This document shows positions 23,925-37,116 of a stretch of DNA of 64,000 bases, one piece after another; within the stretch, counting starts at the first letter, position 1, and every line of letters starts with the position of its first letter. The notes under the pieces were generated by a model that did no database searches, was not told the DNA's origin, and saw only the letters and a list, made by a program, of their open reading frames with translations. This stretch comes from Rhynchospora pubera (taxonomy: Eukaryota; Streptophyta; Magnoliopsida; Poales; Cyperaceae): NCBI GenBank assembly GCA_028095005.1, contig CM051460.1:282822238-282886237 (forward strand), in the 5' to 3' direction. The translations under genes and the position numbers were made by a program.

Positions 23925-24033
23925 GGAAGATTAAGGCTCCTCCAAAAGTGAAAATGTTTCTTTGGTTGGCTTTGATGGCTAGGATCTTGACACAGGAAAA
24001 CTTAGAAAAAAGAGGATGGCTCGCTAGTCGCTA
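23925..24033 (+). pseudogene. LINE zf-RVT domain fragment
   Basis: A short frame reads RLWKIKAPPKVKMFLWLALM, then ARILTQENLEKRGW, the signature of the zinc-binding C-terminal region of plant non-LTR reverse transcriptases. Only about 36 codons survive; no RT or endonuclease is nearby. It could also come from an RT-like host locus. Confidence 0.75.
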
Positions 24034-24699
24034 TACAGAGCTGCACGTATAATCTGATCTCGGATAGGCAATATGCGGGTTGATTCGGTAAAGAACAATA
24101 CAAAAAGGAGAAATCATTTCTCGGCGTCCACGGTTTCTGCATAGCTTGGGTTTTTTGCAACAGTTTTTCTTTTTGAGTTTTTCTGATTTTTTTGGGGTTT
24201 TTGGATTTTCGAACTTTTGGATTTTTCTTCTGTTGTGGATTCTTTTTTCTTTTGCAAAATTGGTCACAAACCTGTCCAGTCCGTATATTGCGACGATAAG
24301 AGATTCACGGCTAAGACAGGAACTATCAACATCTGACCCATATGCTCCAACAAGCTGATTTGATTGCTTGTCTCCATCCAGCCCAGAAAAGCCCTCCTTT
24401 TTATCATATTCATCCAACATAATCCACGTATCCTCAACTCCAGTTGCAAGAACACGCTGAAAGCCCAAAACGTACAATGCCTCGATCCAGGTAGCAAATT
24501 CGATTACTACATCCTCATAGGAAATTCTCAAAATGAACCAATTCCAGATCTGATTTTTCTCCACTGGACCAACTGTACAAATTCCGTCGTAGAAATTATT
24601 CTCCGTGTACTCGATTATGTGCTCCACATAATCGTTGATGAAATCAGATATCAAACCGGATGAATCCAATGCAAAATTCATAAAAATTCTCACTGGCAT
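24031..24699 (-). CDS. Hypothetical 222-aa protein
   Basis: A single-exon ORF opening at ATG 24697-24699. Residues 1-130 look globular (WNWFILRISYEDVVIEFATW, ALYVLGFQRV, TWIMLDEY). Residues 150-195 are a Lys/Arg-rich low-complexity tail, then a short cysteine-containing end. No domain is recognised with confidence. The spacing of the hydrophobic strand followed by ALYVLGF and the later RESLIVAIYGLDRF faintly recalls the N-terminal half of plant ribosome-inactivating (rRNA N-glycosidase) proteins, but no catalytic E-x2-R helix is present, so no enzyme activity is claimed. The LINE scrap abuts its 3' end. It may be a truncated pseudogene or chance ORF. Confidence 0.4.
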   Translation of the reverse strand: MPVRIFMNFALDSSGLISDFINDYVEHIIEYTENNFYDGICTVGPVEKNQIWNWFILRISYEDVVIEFATWIEALYVLGFQRVLATGVEDTWIMLDEYDKKEGFSGLDGDKQSNQLVGAYGSDVDSSCLSRESLIVAIYGLDRFVTNFAKEKRIHNRRKIQKFENPKTPKKSEKLKKKNCCKKPKLCRNRGRREMISPFCIVLYRINPHIAYPRSDYTCSSV

Positions 24700-25181
24700 T
24701 TTGACAAATGCTCAACTCAACATATTTGTGTGTGTGTGTGTTTTTTTTGTTTTTTATTTCCAATACGTTGGCTTTATGTGTATATATATGATTTACGAAA
24801 TATATAATTGGAAGTTCAATTAGTTATATTTGGATTATATAAAGGGAATTGCTTCCTGTAATCAACGCTTTCTACAATCACGCAATCAGGCGCTGGCTCC
24901 TTCCTAATTTGTCACGTGATATTTTCCATTCCCGTCATCACGTTCCACTCACGTGATTTTTCGAAATTAAATTGATACCTTCCTAATTTACCTCTCTTTC
25001 TCCCAAAAAAACCGCCATTTACTCTTTCTCCGAAAAACCTTCGTTTCTCTCTCTCACGTTCTCAGGCAAGTTTTCTCTCTGAATTTTCAGATGTTATCTC
25101 TCTTTTTCTCTTACGCTCTTGCTCGAGCTTTGTTTTTTCTTCCTGTTGTGTGATCGGAATATTTCTTCATTTCTCAATCGT
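24700..25181 (+). promoter_or_regulatory. Upstream region and probable 5' UTR of the FRS-like gene
   Basis: Contains a TG repeat at 24727-24742, two CACGTGA boxes (G-box-like, about 24914 and 24952) and a CT-rich tract with TTTCTCTCTCTCACG at about 25000-25080 typical of plant 5' UTRs. No transcript evidence is available; the start site is inferred. Confidence 0.4.
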
Positions 25182-25590
25182 TGAATTTGTGCTATTTTGC
25201 ATATATTTTGCTATCTGGAGGCGATTTCGTGCGATTTATCCTACTAATTGCTTCGCAAGTGAATTTTTTTGTCGAATTTTACTTAATTTCTCTTCAGTTC
25301 TCGTTTCTTTTTGAATTATCAGATGCGATCTTGCTATTTAGATGTAAAAATCATTTTGAATCGCAATATCTCCTTATTTCTGAACTTGAATTTGTGGTAT
25401 TTTGCAGATCTGTTGCTATTTGTAGGCGATTTCGTTCGTTTTTTTACTACTGCTCGCTACGTAAGTGAATTTTTTTGTCAAATTTTACTTAATTTCGCTT
25501 CCGTTCTCGTTTCTTTTTGAATTATCATATGCGATTTTGCTATTTACATGTAACAATCGTTTTGAATCTACATTTGTATTTTTATGTAAC
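25182..25590 (+). repeat. Tandem duplication in the 5' UTR intron (about 206 bp)
   Basis: Copy 1 starts at 25182 and copy 2 at 25388. Shared blocks: GAATTTGTG-TATTTTGCA, GGCGATTTCGT, AAGTGAATTTTTTTGTC and TTCTCGTTTCTTTTTGAATT. ORFs here are by-products of the repeat. Confidence 0.8.
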
Positions 25591-25937
25591 AATCGTTTCG
25601 AGTCGCAATATTTTTAAATCTAGATTTTGTTGTGACACCACAATGTAATGTCCGATTATATTATGCAACATAATGTGTGATTATCTGATAACTAATTGAG
25701 TCGTAACAGTAAAATTTTGAATGTTTTTCAACTAAATTAAATAAGGGAGTAAATAATTTAGCAAGGAAGTAATTAATTTAGTTAAGGGAATAACTTAATT
25801 TAATAAGGCAGTAGATTTGTACTGCAGAGGATTTTTTTTATGTGGTAGTTTGTCAGTAGCATGATGGTATATTGGTTTCTATGTTGAATTGAGTTTAATT
25901 ATATTCTTATGTTATCAACTTTTCATATTTTTTTCAG

Positions 25938-25972
25938 GTGATTTGCAATTCATTTAGCAATGTCCCTGTCAG
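25938..25972 (+). pseudogene. First coding exon of the FRS-like gene
   Basis: After a TTTTTTCAG acceptor, the exon carries ATG at 25960 (MSLS), then donor TCAG|GTATGTG at 25973. Phase matches the exon opening at 41779 (G|GT TTT GAT), which lies 15.8 kb away across the nested LTR insertions. Excluding them, the intron was about 220 bp. Confidence 0.65.
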
Positions 25973-27179
25973 GTATGTGTCATTTCTTTGGTTTATATCA
26001 GTTTTCATATTTACTTGAAGGGAGATTATAGTTTGATATAAGGGTGTAACTTATTTTGCCAAAGGGAGTAAATTAGGGAGCTGCATGTGTTGGAGTTATG
26101 TCCTAGAAGTCAATAATTTAATGACTTAAATATTAGTTTATGTTATTGATGATTTTATATCATTTGTTCCTTCATTTATTTGTTGACAGATCATTCAGGT
26201 TGAGGATCTGAATTATAGATCTCTGTATTTCATTTAGTAGTAAATGACAACAATAAATCTAAAAGGTCCATAATCTTGATAATTAACAATGAACATTAAT
26301 TATCAATAAGATTAGTATGCAAGTTAAGTGATGATTAAGTTCTATAAATCATAGGTTAAGAGTAACCAACTTAATTTCATATGTGTATATTATAGAACAT
26401 AGTATAGGACTTTGTCACACCCCGCAGCGACGGCATGATAGATTCCCGCCACAGACACGTGCTTCGCACGCGCCAAAAGGCTTACTGCCGGGCCACAAGT
26501 TACTATGCCATGTTTTATCATACTAAAAGCCACACAACAGTTCAAAAACCTGAGTAGAGGTTATACTTGTCAATGTGTAAATCAAGGTTTGGACAGAGTT
26601 TCCCCTGTAAGTACTAGCATCCAGCCATGAAGGCAAGTATTCACACAATATTATCATCTTTTCACAACCTGAATCCCACAAATAATAGCCCAAGACAAGC
26701 ATCAAACTTCAGTTTTACACATATACAAGCACAAATAACACAAGTAGCTCACAACAACAGTACAACAAAACATAGCATGTTCAATGTACACGGCTTACTT
26801 CGCTAGCGCTTCAGCCCACACCGCTCAAAACCTGGAACCCATGAAAACATGGTACGGTGAGAAAGGAAACCATTTCTCAGTGCGGTATTTAGTTCCAGTC
26901 ACGCATGAACCCGAAGTCTCATGTTGCGGAACTAAATACACACTATTTAATATATAAGAACATAGTTTGCACAGTTTATTCATAAAACAGTTAGCAATTC
27001 ATACTATGCAATGCAAGGCCAGCTAGCAACGATTATCCAAAATCTGCCAATTCAATTCATACAAAAGTCGGCACTTGTTGGACACCTATCCATGCACAAT
27101 ACTAGGCTGGTTACCAATCAGTCAAGTCATTTCCTTTCCATCAATACAACCAAATAGTACTCAATTGCTGAGAACATTT

Positions 27180-28954
27180 TGTTAGGAACTCAAGTCCACA
27201 TGCAATTTTAATTTTTATTAACATTTAACAAGTAATTAAACACGCACTATTAACGGATCTAGTCATTCAAGTGATTAACATCATAAAAGGAGAAGCGTAG
27301 GAGGTTACCTCTTCCGAAATCGTATTCGGAAGACTCGAATCCAATCTTTTGGAGTCGGTGGCGTGCTCGTCTCTTCACGGCTGTCTCTTGTTGCCTCGAG
27401 TCCACCTAGAAGATTAACCAAAGTCTCAAGACAAGTGCTAGCTTGTCCGAGACGATAACTAATTCCCTGTTTAACTTCTTCGCGCGATTAACTAATTAAT
27501 AGGAAGAAGAAGCGCTCAACACATGAGCTATTGAGAGAGGTGGAGATCAATTCATGGAGAAAACCATTTTTTTCTCCATTTGATTTGTTAGGGCCGGCCA
27601 TCAAGAAGAGAGGAGATAATTTTGCTCAAAATAAATTTCGGCTGAATTTTTTTTCCTCTTATTTTACTTCCTTTTATACCATTAACAATTTTGCTAAATG
27701 GATTGCAACAAATTGCAATAAAGACACTAGGTGGCCGGCCACAATAAGGGCCCAAATGGGCTGCCTCAATTGTTTGTTTGGTCCTCTAATTCATTTAATT
27801 AGTGGTCCATTTAATTGATCTCAAGTTAGATCTTGTTTGGACTTTTAATTAAATAAAGACCCAAATAAAATATGTGTTGAACAAAATTGATTATTAACTT
27901 ATTAATAATTATTTTGGAATTAGCATTCGCATTATATTATTTCTATATGATCCACTTGAGTTAATTAATTATTACGGTTCGTAACGGTATATAATTAATT
28001 AATCAACTTATCATATATTCGCAGTACTCAGTACTGCAAATAAACAAATAATGCATGTATGGTCAAAGTCCTATTTGTGTGATCCTTTGAGGATTTATGC
28101 TATGTTGGCATGGAAAATAAATCACCATTTATTTTCATTAATCATAAGCGGTATCTAGCAACACGTTATGATTCCCAATTCGCATAAATTAAATACTGTA
28201 CCAATACAATACTTCAATCCTGCATAAGAAATGGTATCTTATTGTTTTGATTCTTATGTCACATGATATCCTTGTATAATCCAAGATAGGAATGTGTCAT
28301 TCTTGCAGATTATACGTTTCTTGATCTAGAGTTGATCGCCTAGTTGCGCGCATACGATCCAACTCCATCAAGGGGCCCAGTAGATATCATCACTCACTAC
28401 GTGAACTAATGAGGGACATACGGTTATCTTGATGAACAGTTTCTACCCGCACAATTCAAGAGAACATAAATAAAGTCCGTATAGTAGCCCTTATCAGGAA
28501 TCAACGTTAGACGATATTTATAGAACCTATCCTCATGTGGAAAAACTGAACCATCTCAAACTCAGAATCAAATACGTATGAAATAAATAATGACACATAA
28601 CACAATCTATATATTTATTTCATTGGGTCATGTCCTGTGCTATGTTCCAGTAACATACACATATGCAATTAAGTCGGTAACTCTTTACCTATGATTTGTA
28701 GAACTTAATCATCACTTAACTTGCATACTAATCTTATATGATAATTAATGTTCTTTGTTAATTATCAAGATTATGGACTTTTTAGAGATATTATTGTCAT
28801 TCTTACGAATGATCCACAGAAATCTACAATTCAGATCCTCAACCCGAATGATCTGTCAATAATAATCTCTAGGAACAAATGATCAAGCATCATCAATAAC
28901 ATAAACTAATATAATAGCTACCAACTGATTGGCTTCTAGGACATATCTCTAACA
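27180..28954 (-). repeat. 3' LTR of the full-length family X element
   Basis: Read on the minus strand it starts TGTTAGAGATATGTCC and ends TCCTAACA. The ORF at 27531-27818 is antisense to the element and recurs in the other LTR, so it is not a gene. Confidence 0.92.
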
Positions 28955-30329
28955 ATCTCCCACTTGGCCTAGAGTCAATCAACAGTGACTTCTAGCCAAT
29001 GAAGAACTGAGAACGATGTCATATATCTATATATATACATGTCTCGAACCTAAAAAAAAATAATACGCTTAAAGCCTGTTACTCATACGTCCATAACGTA
29101 TGGATGCTCGATAGCATCTCGTATACCGCTTAAGGTAGAGGTTATGTCAGAGTCTTCGCTGTGTTCGCGAAACTATCCACTTTTGGTTGAACCTACACAT
29201 ATATATACTCCTATATATATAGTCTTGATCATCATCATATGAGATCAAGTGATACTGTCATAGATCATAGTTGGATCACCAATCAGATATTGGGTTCTGC
29301 AAGACTAAGTCATGGTTCGAGATGCATAGAACCTTATTAGCTTGACTAAGAACTCATTGATCCAAACTATCCTTTTTCGTTACTTCACAAGTTGCTATCT
29401 ATTTTGCTTTGGTGACGAAAACGGTCGTAATATCCCATTTAGAACACCTTTCTAAATTTACAACACCACCTTTAAGCAAAATACGTAACTCAATTGCGAT
29501 TATATCAATCTTTCGAAAATAGCATTAGTGTAACAACTTACACGACCTCATTTTCATCATAACAGATGAAAACCATATTTCTCTTTCTCATAAGATACTC
29601 GAGAATATCCCTTGATTATTGTCCAAACGTGTTTTCTTGTATCCGCTTGACAACTGCTTGTCACATTTCTTGGATACAACACATTGGGGCTTGTGCATAA
29701 ATATGGCATACATAATGAAACTCATAATGAAAGGATGTTTGAACTGTTTCATGCATTTTTTTTTCTCGAAATGAGTCACAATAAACAGAGTCCAACTCAA
29801 GTTACATGCCATATGACGCGGTTCGACATAAAGTCTAACTTTCATGTTTCTAGAACACTTCGTCATTATATGTACATTTGCTCAAACCTAACATCCATCA
29901 TAATCTATCTCTATAGATTTTGTTTCCTAGGATTTAGGTGATCTTACCCAAGAAATCATTCTTCAATGAGATCTTGACAATATTAATTTAATCAATGTTA
30001 TTTCCCAAATAATATCCAGTTAACTTGTACAATACAAATAACACAATTATGCTCCTACTGAATATCTTGTCTATACAAGATACTTTTGACGAAAATCAAC
30101 TACTTGACTTCCTTGTCAAAATATTTATTCCACAATGCTCGCTTCGATCCATTAATGGATCCTGGAGGCACGCATATGTTTCTAGTAATGCGTTAATTAA
30201 GACCTCGATTTGTGTCATACACACAACATCTTTCTTCATTCAATCAATGAAGACGGTTCTGATGTACCTTTTCATATATCAATATATATGAAATGCAACT
30301 ACTACTAGAATGATCTTTATTGACTGACT

Positions 30330-30440
30330 TATACATAGCTACAAGCGAAAAACCGTGCTTTGTACATAGTCAACTCGTCATCGACTTATACATAGCCACA
30401 ACGTGAAGCTGTGCTTTGTACATAGTCGACTTGTCATCCA
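30330..30440. repeat. Tandem duplication inside the retroelement (about 57 bp)
   Basis: GACTTATACATAGC and GTGCTTTGTACATAGTC each occur twice in a row. Non-coding. Confidence 0.7.
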
Positions 30441-33400
30441 TGTTAATCTTTCCTTTTAAGATATGAATGTTCTTGACGGATTGCTCCTTCATGAACATCA
30501 ACAAAAGTCTATACCTTGTTGTTACACATGGATTGCACTTAAAGATCACATGTGTTCAAACCATATTTGTGGAATCGGATTCTTCCATCGGTCCTTTAAT
30601 TATCAACGGATCCTCATATGCCAGGTGCGAGGATGTCATGATGTCTATGCACCTTTCGGTCAGACAATCACTTTCGTTGACCTTTTGTAGGATTAGTGCT
30701 CGAGTTCATGAACTACTTTTACAACGACTTATAGAATAAGTTCTTGATCCTCATATATACTGAGTTTCTCAAACATCATCAACTCGTGATATGTTTAAGT
30801 CGTCATTAGAAGCGAGCGTGCTCATGAACTTCTTCCTTTCACAACTACTTATGAATGAAGTTCCGCTCAACTCCCACTAAGCACCATGTATGGAGTGCCA
30901 AGTTTTCCACAAGGGTACTTCTTGTAGTGATGCATAAACTCCTTTAATACTCACTTTACTCCCACTACTTCTTCTTGAGAATATTATTCTCCAAGACTAC
31001 GTTATGATTAGCAACAACTAGTTTGTTCTTATCATGTTTGTAGAAGTAATACCTTCGATTAATTTAAGTATCCTACAAAAACATTAAGCGTCCTATTTGG
31101 GTTCAAGCTTATCAGTCAACAAATATTGAAATAAGCTTCTTAACACCAAATCTTGAGAAATAATGTACTTATAGATCAAATCTCGTAAGATGTCTTTCTC
31201 AATGGACTTCGATGGAATATTATTCAGTGTAAACAATATTGTCTTCAAACACGAATCCCTAATATGAGTCGATTAAGTCAATTCGATTTATTACTGATCG
31301 AACTATATCAAATAAAGTTTGATACCTCCATTCTTGGACACACTACACTAATATAATGTTCCTAATGGAGTGAGTTGTGAAACTATTTTCACACTCTTTA
31401 GATAATGCATCAAATCATATGACTTAGCTATTTACCATGACCAATTGTAAGACTTATCTTTCTTGAATGGACTTTCAACTTCACTCTTGAAATCCTTTGA
31501 ACTAGTCAAAAGGTTCATACTTGCACCTTATCAGATAGATACGTCAATATCTACTATGATCGTTGGTCAAGTAGTAAAGTGTCAACAATCATTCATTACA
31601 CAAGTACTTATAGGTCAATATACATCGATATGTATAAGTCCTAATCAAGTTAATTGTCCTTAAACCTTTATAGGTCAAAGGCGCTTTTGTCATCTAACAA
31701 ATATGATCTGCATATCTCAATTGATTTGCAGTCGAATTGATCTACGAGCTCTACGTTATGTAGACTCTCATAATGCAATTCTCATTTATGTATGACTAAG
31801 CGGTCATTTCACATAAAAGTCAAATACTTTATGTGAAGTCTTAAGCATTCTATTTGTCATTCAAAACTCGTTTATCCATTTCAAGCATATTCAAGCAATA
31901 GGCATGAAATCATATAAACAAATCCATAATAAAAGAACATCGCTTGTCTTTTACAAAATATAATCATCCATCATTTATATGAATAGAGATAAAATTTTAA
32001 GATGTAAGGAACAAGGTACTTGACCTACAATTCCTATTAGTAAAGACAACTCTACGTATCCATTGGTAGTGGTTTAAGCGAATAAACCATTTCCTTATAC
32101 GGAGTTCACTTTACTACTCTCGAATATTCTCTTATTCTTCATTGCTTACACATTTCACTAAATGCGAGCGCATGAATTAGTACCAAATTACTAGTGTGAA
32201 TTAGAGATAGCGAGATAATTTGAACGACAAATACTCTTGAAGGGTTAGAACATCTCCAACACGATAATCATGGTATTTCGGACAACCTTTCAAATGCCTC
32301 CATAAACGTCAAATGAAACATCTCATGTGACATACGGTCACAAATGAGGGTCTCGAAGTCTCAACTCATACTTAAGCGAAGTATTTCTTAAATACTTAGC
32401 TAATTACAATTTACACAAACAAGTTTGCGAAATGTAACATCATATCATTCATTTAATTAGGAAGAGATTGTATGACAATATCAACAATCCTTGATATTGG
32501 AGATCTTGATATCTCTAGTTGCCAATTAGCTACTCAAACCTTTCAGTTCGCAAGCCAATGGAACTTTCATGTACCTTCTTAAAAGAAGTTTCTCTTACTT
32601 AATTCATGCTCCATTACTCAATCATAAATGTTTGAGTCAACATCTACTTTCTCTAAGAACTCATTCTTGAGTAAGTAGATGCGAGCGTAGAAGACAAATC
32701 TAGTCCGTATGAATTCTCTAATCCAAAGGTCTAGAGATCCTAAAATGAGGATATCGGCATTCGCTTTATTGAATAACTTTTCGTAAAAGTCAATCAAGTA
32801 TCGTGATGCTACGTTCAGGAAGTCGAGGAAATATATTGGGAATTAACATACTCAAGTTTCTCTTCACTAAGAACATGTCTTAGGAATCGGTACTACTTCT
32901 CCAAATAAGTTCCTTTAGAAACGAGTTTGTTCTATTTCAAAGATTGATCGCAACACATTTAGTATCTATAACAATTTCAATTTAAGTTCATTTAGTTTAT
33001 GCAATGTTTTATTTATAATGATAAATAAAACTCCCACTACATTCATTTAATGTCCCAAATGTAGTCGGTTTCCAAGATCCCCATTTTCGTTGAGAAGATG
33101 CCAGCGTCGGCATGACACCAACACAACTAGATAGGGTAGGTTCTCTAACCAATCATATCAACCATATGATTCTTGGTTTGTGAAATGTCTCATGTACATC
33201 CACAAACTTCGCCCCGATGTCCAATCCAATTAGGGTCCATCGATAAGTAACCTCTCTCTATTTGCTCCTAGTAAATCCAATTTACACCCCGACTTTCGAG
33301 GGTTGACCAATGATGTCCCGCGTCGGCGGAATGCGTCATTTGGACACCGTACGACGTGAAGGGGATAGAGAGAAGGAGGGCGGTCGGCTTAATCAAATTT

Positions 33401-35070
33401 ATGGGACATTTATTATGCGACTTTGTTTGGTGGTCGTGTCAACATACACCCATACCTATCCTATGACAGTTCATAGCATTCAAACAATCACATAATAATA
33501 AGCATCTCAAAACACAAACATTGTTGTGGGTTTGTATGGCTCCAGCTTGCATATTAGTCTTCGTCGCATCTCCATGTAGCAAGACTAATCTAATTCAAGT
33601 CCTCCCACTAATTATCTAGATCCTATCTAATAATTAATGGAAATAAATACATGTGGAAAAATCCTAATTCCCTCCTAGGCCTTAGGGGCATGCAAGCCTC
33701 ACAAGTTACATTAAAATTAATCAAAATTAATTAATGGCATCAAAGGCCGCATTACATACATTCACACATGCATACAATTACAACACACAAGGCATTGGAA
33801 TCTTAAGCCATACTAAACCCACGATCCTCCTACAAAAATGAGTTAGCACATATACAATATACATGATTTAACTTATTCTTAATTAACTTCATTAATTAGA
33901 ATCTTTGTGTATGCTTGTCGCTCGTTTTTTCAAATGCAAAAAGGTTTAACATTACAACTACTTGTTTAAACCTTTGAAATTTAATCTACAATTCAAAAAT
34001 AGAGATGAGGGTGTTTAAGGAGTGTTCTAATTAACATTTCAACTAATTGATTAATTAGAATATATTTAACTAATTAAAATAAGCAATTTGGGACCCGATA
34101 AAATTCGAAATTCTTTTTGGTCTCTAAAAATTCCGAAATAAATTCAGAGAGCTCCTTACAATGAGTACAACTACCAGTAAAAATTTCAGAGAGAGATCAT
34201 TTACCATCAGGGAGAATAAAAGAAGACAAGTTCTGATATTGTGCGCGAAACAACGTTATCAGATTTTCTGTTTTTCATCTCAACCATTTGGTCTAAAGGA
34301 TCATCTTCCTTTCAGTTTCCGCATAAACAATTTACACAGAAAACTTAGCAAATACAGTTGGCTACCTATCCATGGAAAAAGAAACAGCAAGGTTTATTCA
34401 AAATTTTCGAGTTAAATGTCATACAAGTAACAAGTCCAGTTCTGAAACAGACTGACAACCGAAAAATTTTGACCCAGTTGAAGCATCAAACCTTAATGGA
34501 AAAATATGAAACTAATTTTCACAGATTCCTAACTTGAAATAGAACATTTCCATTCAGACACTTTTCTGTAAAAGTATTTTAATAATTACAGTTTGTCAAA
34601 ACAAGCAACTTGTTTAGAAAAACAGATCTGACGATTTCTTTCCTTTTCATACTTGAACATCCATTTAAACGAAATATGCAACAATTTACATATATCCAGA
34701 AAGAGAATCAAGTTTAGAATAATACTAGACAAAAGATACAGGTAGGTATTTTCCAAAAATACGTCTTTCTTGCCCAACAAACATAACTGTGCAGTAGAAT
34801 GGCAGATCTGCACACCGTTACCGTTTAATTCACTTAAAATACATAACTAATTATAAAATAGTGAAACCAGTACCAAAAGAATCATGACTCAAAGATCTAC
34901 AAACCTCAGAAAGATAGAAAAAATTCCAGAGAAGTTTACATCACGAAAAACAAGCAACAATACAGAAAAACAGATTTTTCCAGACAGCAAGCACACACAT
35001 CACTAATTAACTTTGTTAATTACTAATTTCTCGATTTAAAAATTTTAAAAACTTAGAATAACGACCAGCT

Positions 35071-35081
35071 CTCTGATACCA
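35071..35081 (-). promoter_or_regulatory. Primer-binding site, initiator tRNA-Met type
   Basis: TGGTATCAGAG on the minus strand, one base inside the 5' LTR end. Confidence 0.85.
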
Positions 35082-35082
35082 C

Positions 35083-36857
35083 TGTTAGGAACTCAAGTCC
35101 ACATGCAATTTTAATTTTTATTAACATTTAACAAGTAATTAAACATGCACTATTAACGGATCTAGTCATTCAAGTGATTAACATCATAAAAGGAGAAGCG
35201 TAGGAGGTTACCTCTTCCGAAATCGTATTCGGAAGACTCGAATCCAATCTTTTGGAGTCGGTGGCGTGCTCGTCTCTTCACGGCTGTCTCTTGTTGCCTC
35301 GAGTCCACCTAGAAGATTAACCAAAGTCTCAAGACAAGTGCTAGCTTGTCCGAGACGATAACTAATTCCCTGTTTAACTTCTTCGCGCGATTAACTAATT
35401 AATAGGAAGAAGAAGCGCTCAACACATGAGCTATTGAGAGAGGTGGAGATCAATTCATGGAGAAAACCATTTTTTTCTCCATTTGATTTGTTAGGGCCGG
35501 CCATCAAGAAGAGAGGAGATAATTTTGCTCAAAATAAATTTCGGCTGAATTTTTTTCCCTCTTATTTTACTTCCTTTTATACCATTAACAATTTTGCTAA
35601 ATGGATTGCAACAAATTGCAATAAAGACACTAGGTGGCCGGCCACAATAAGGGCCCAAATGGGCTGCCTCAATTGTTTGTTTGGTCCTCTAATTCATTTA
35701 ATTAGTGGTCCATTTAATTGCTCTCAAGTTAGATCTTGTTTGGACTTTTAATTAAATAAAGACCCAAATAAAATATGTGTTGAACAAAATTGATTATTAA
35801 CTTATTAATAATTATTTTGGAATTAGCATTCGCATTATATTATTTCTATATGATCCACTTGAGTTAATTAATTATTACGGTTCGTAACGGTATATAATTA
35901 ATTAATCAACTTATCATATATTCGCAGTACTCAGTACTGCAAATAAACAAATAATGCATGTATGGTCAAAGTCCTATTTGTGTGACCCTTTGAGGATTTA
36001 TGCTATGTTGGCATGGAAAATAAATCACCATTTATTTCCATTAATCATAAGCGGTATCTAGCAACACGTTATGATTCCCAATTCGCATAAATTAAATACT
36101 GTACCAATACAATACTTCAATCCTGCAAAAGAAAATGTATCTTATTGTTTTGATTCTTATGTCACATGATATCCTTGTATAATCCAAGATAGGAATGTGT
36201 CATTCTTGCAGATTATACGTTTCTTGATCTAGAGTTGATCGCCTAGTTGCGCGCATACGATCCAACTCCATCAAAGGGCCCAGTAGATATCATCACTCAC
36301 TACGTGAACTAATGAGGGACATACAGTTATCTTGATGAACAGTTTCTACCCGCACAATTCAAGAGAACATAAATAAAGTCCGTATAGTAGCCCTTATCAG
36401 GAATCAACGTTAGACGATATTTATAGAACCTATCCTCATGTGGAAAAACTGAACCATCTCAAACTCAGAATCAAATACGTATGAAATAAATAATGACACA
36501 TAACACAATCCATATATTTATTTCATTGGGTCATGTCCTGTGCTATGTTCCAGTAACATACACATATGCAATTAAGTCGGTAACTCTTTACCTATGATTT
36601 GTAGAACTTAATCATCACTTAACTTGCATACTAATCTTATATGATAATTAATGTTCCTTGTTAATTATCAAGATTATGGACTTTTTAGAGATATTATTGT
36701 CATTCTTACGAATGATCCACAGAAATCTACAATTCAGATCCTCAACCTGAATGATCTGTCAATAATAATCTCTAGGAACAAATGATCAAACATCATCAAT
36801 AACATAAACTAATATAATAGCTACCAACTGATTGGCTTCTAGGACATATCTCTAACA
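35083..36857 (-). repeat. 5' LTR of the full-length family X element
   Basis: Near-identical partner of 27180-28954. A TATA-like GTATAAAAGG (minus strand, about 35572-35582) marks its promoter. Confidence 0.92.
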
Positions 36858-37116
36858 CATTTACCCCCTCATAATCATGAGTCCCGGAACATAAGCGCTT
36901 ATCTCACGGCCCTTGGAAAGACGGTCGCGACTCCGCTTTCCAAAGATGTAAATGCCATTCATCACACAATTAGCACAGCCATACCATATATCTCAATTCA
37001 GCCACAATAATATAAACCATTCAATATGCATGTCATGAGATAACAATCCATCCTATGCACAGTCATGTAGCATATATATATAATATAGCAATTCATACAT
37101 GCAGGCTACATGCTAA

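Larger units (their letters stand above)
27180..36857 (-). mobile_element. Full-length family X LTR retroelement, non-coding interior
   Basis: Two 1,775-bp LTRs (27180-28954 and 35083-36857), duplication CATTT at 27175-27179 and 36858-36862. Orientation is minus: the primer-binding site TGGTATCAGAG (tRNA-Met type) is read at 35071-35081, just inside the 5' LTR, and a purine tract AAGTGGGAGAT at 28955-28965 abuts the 3' LTR. I count only about a dozen LTR differences (roughly 99.3 per cent identity), so the insertion is young. The 6.1-kb interior has no ORF above about 92 codons on either strand and no recognisable gag, protease, integrase or RT. It looks like a non-autonomous (LARD-type) element, probably of Copia affinity by its primer site, moved in trans. 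Confidence 0.92.

Noticed and set aside
27531..35751. Conserved 95-105 codon ORF at 27531-27818 and 35434-35751
   Set aside because: The two copies are simply the two LTRs of one element, and the ORF is antisense to it.
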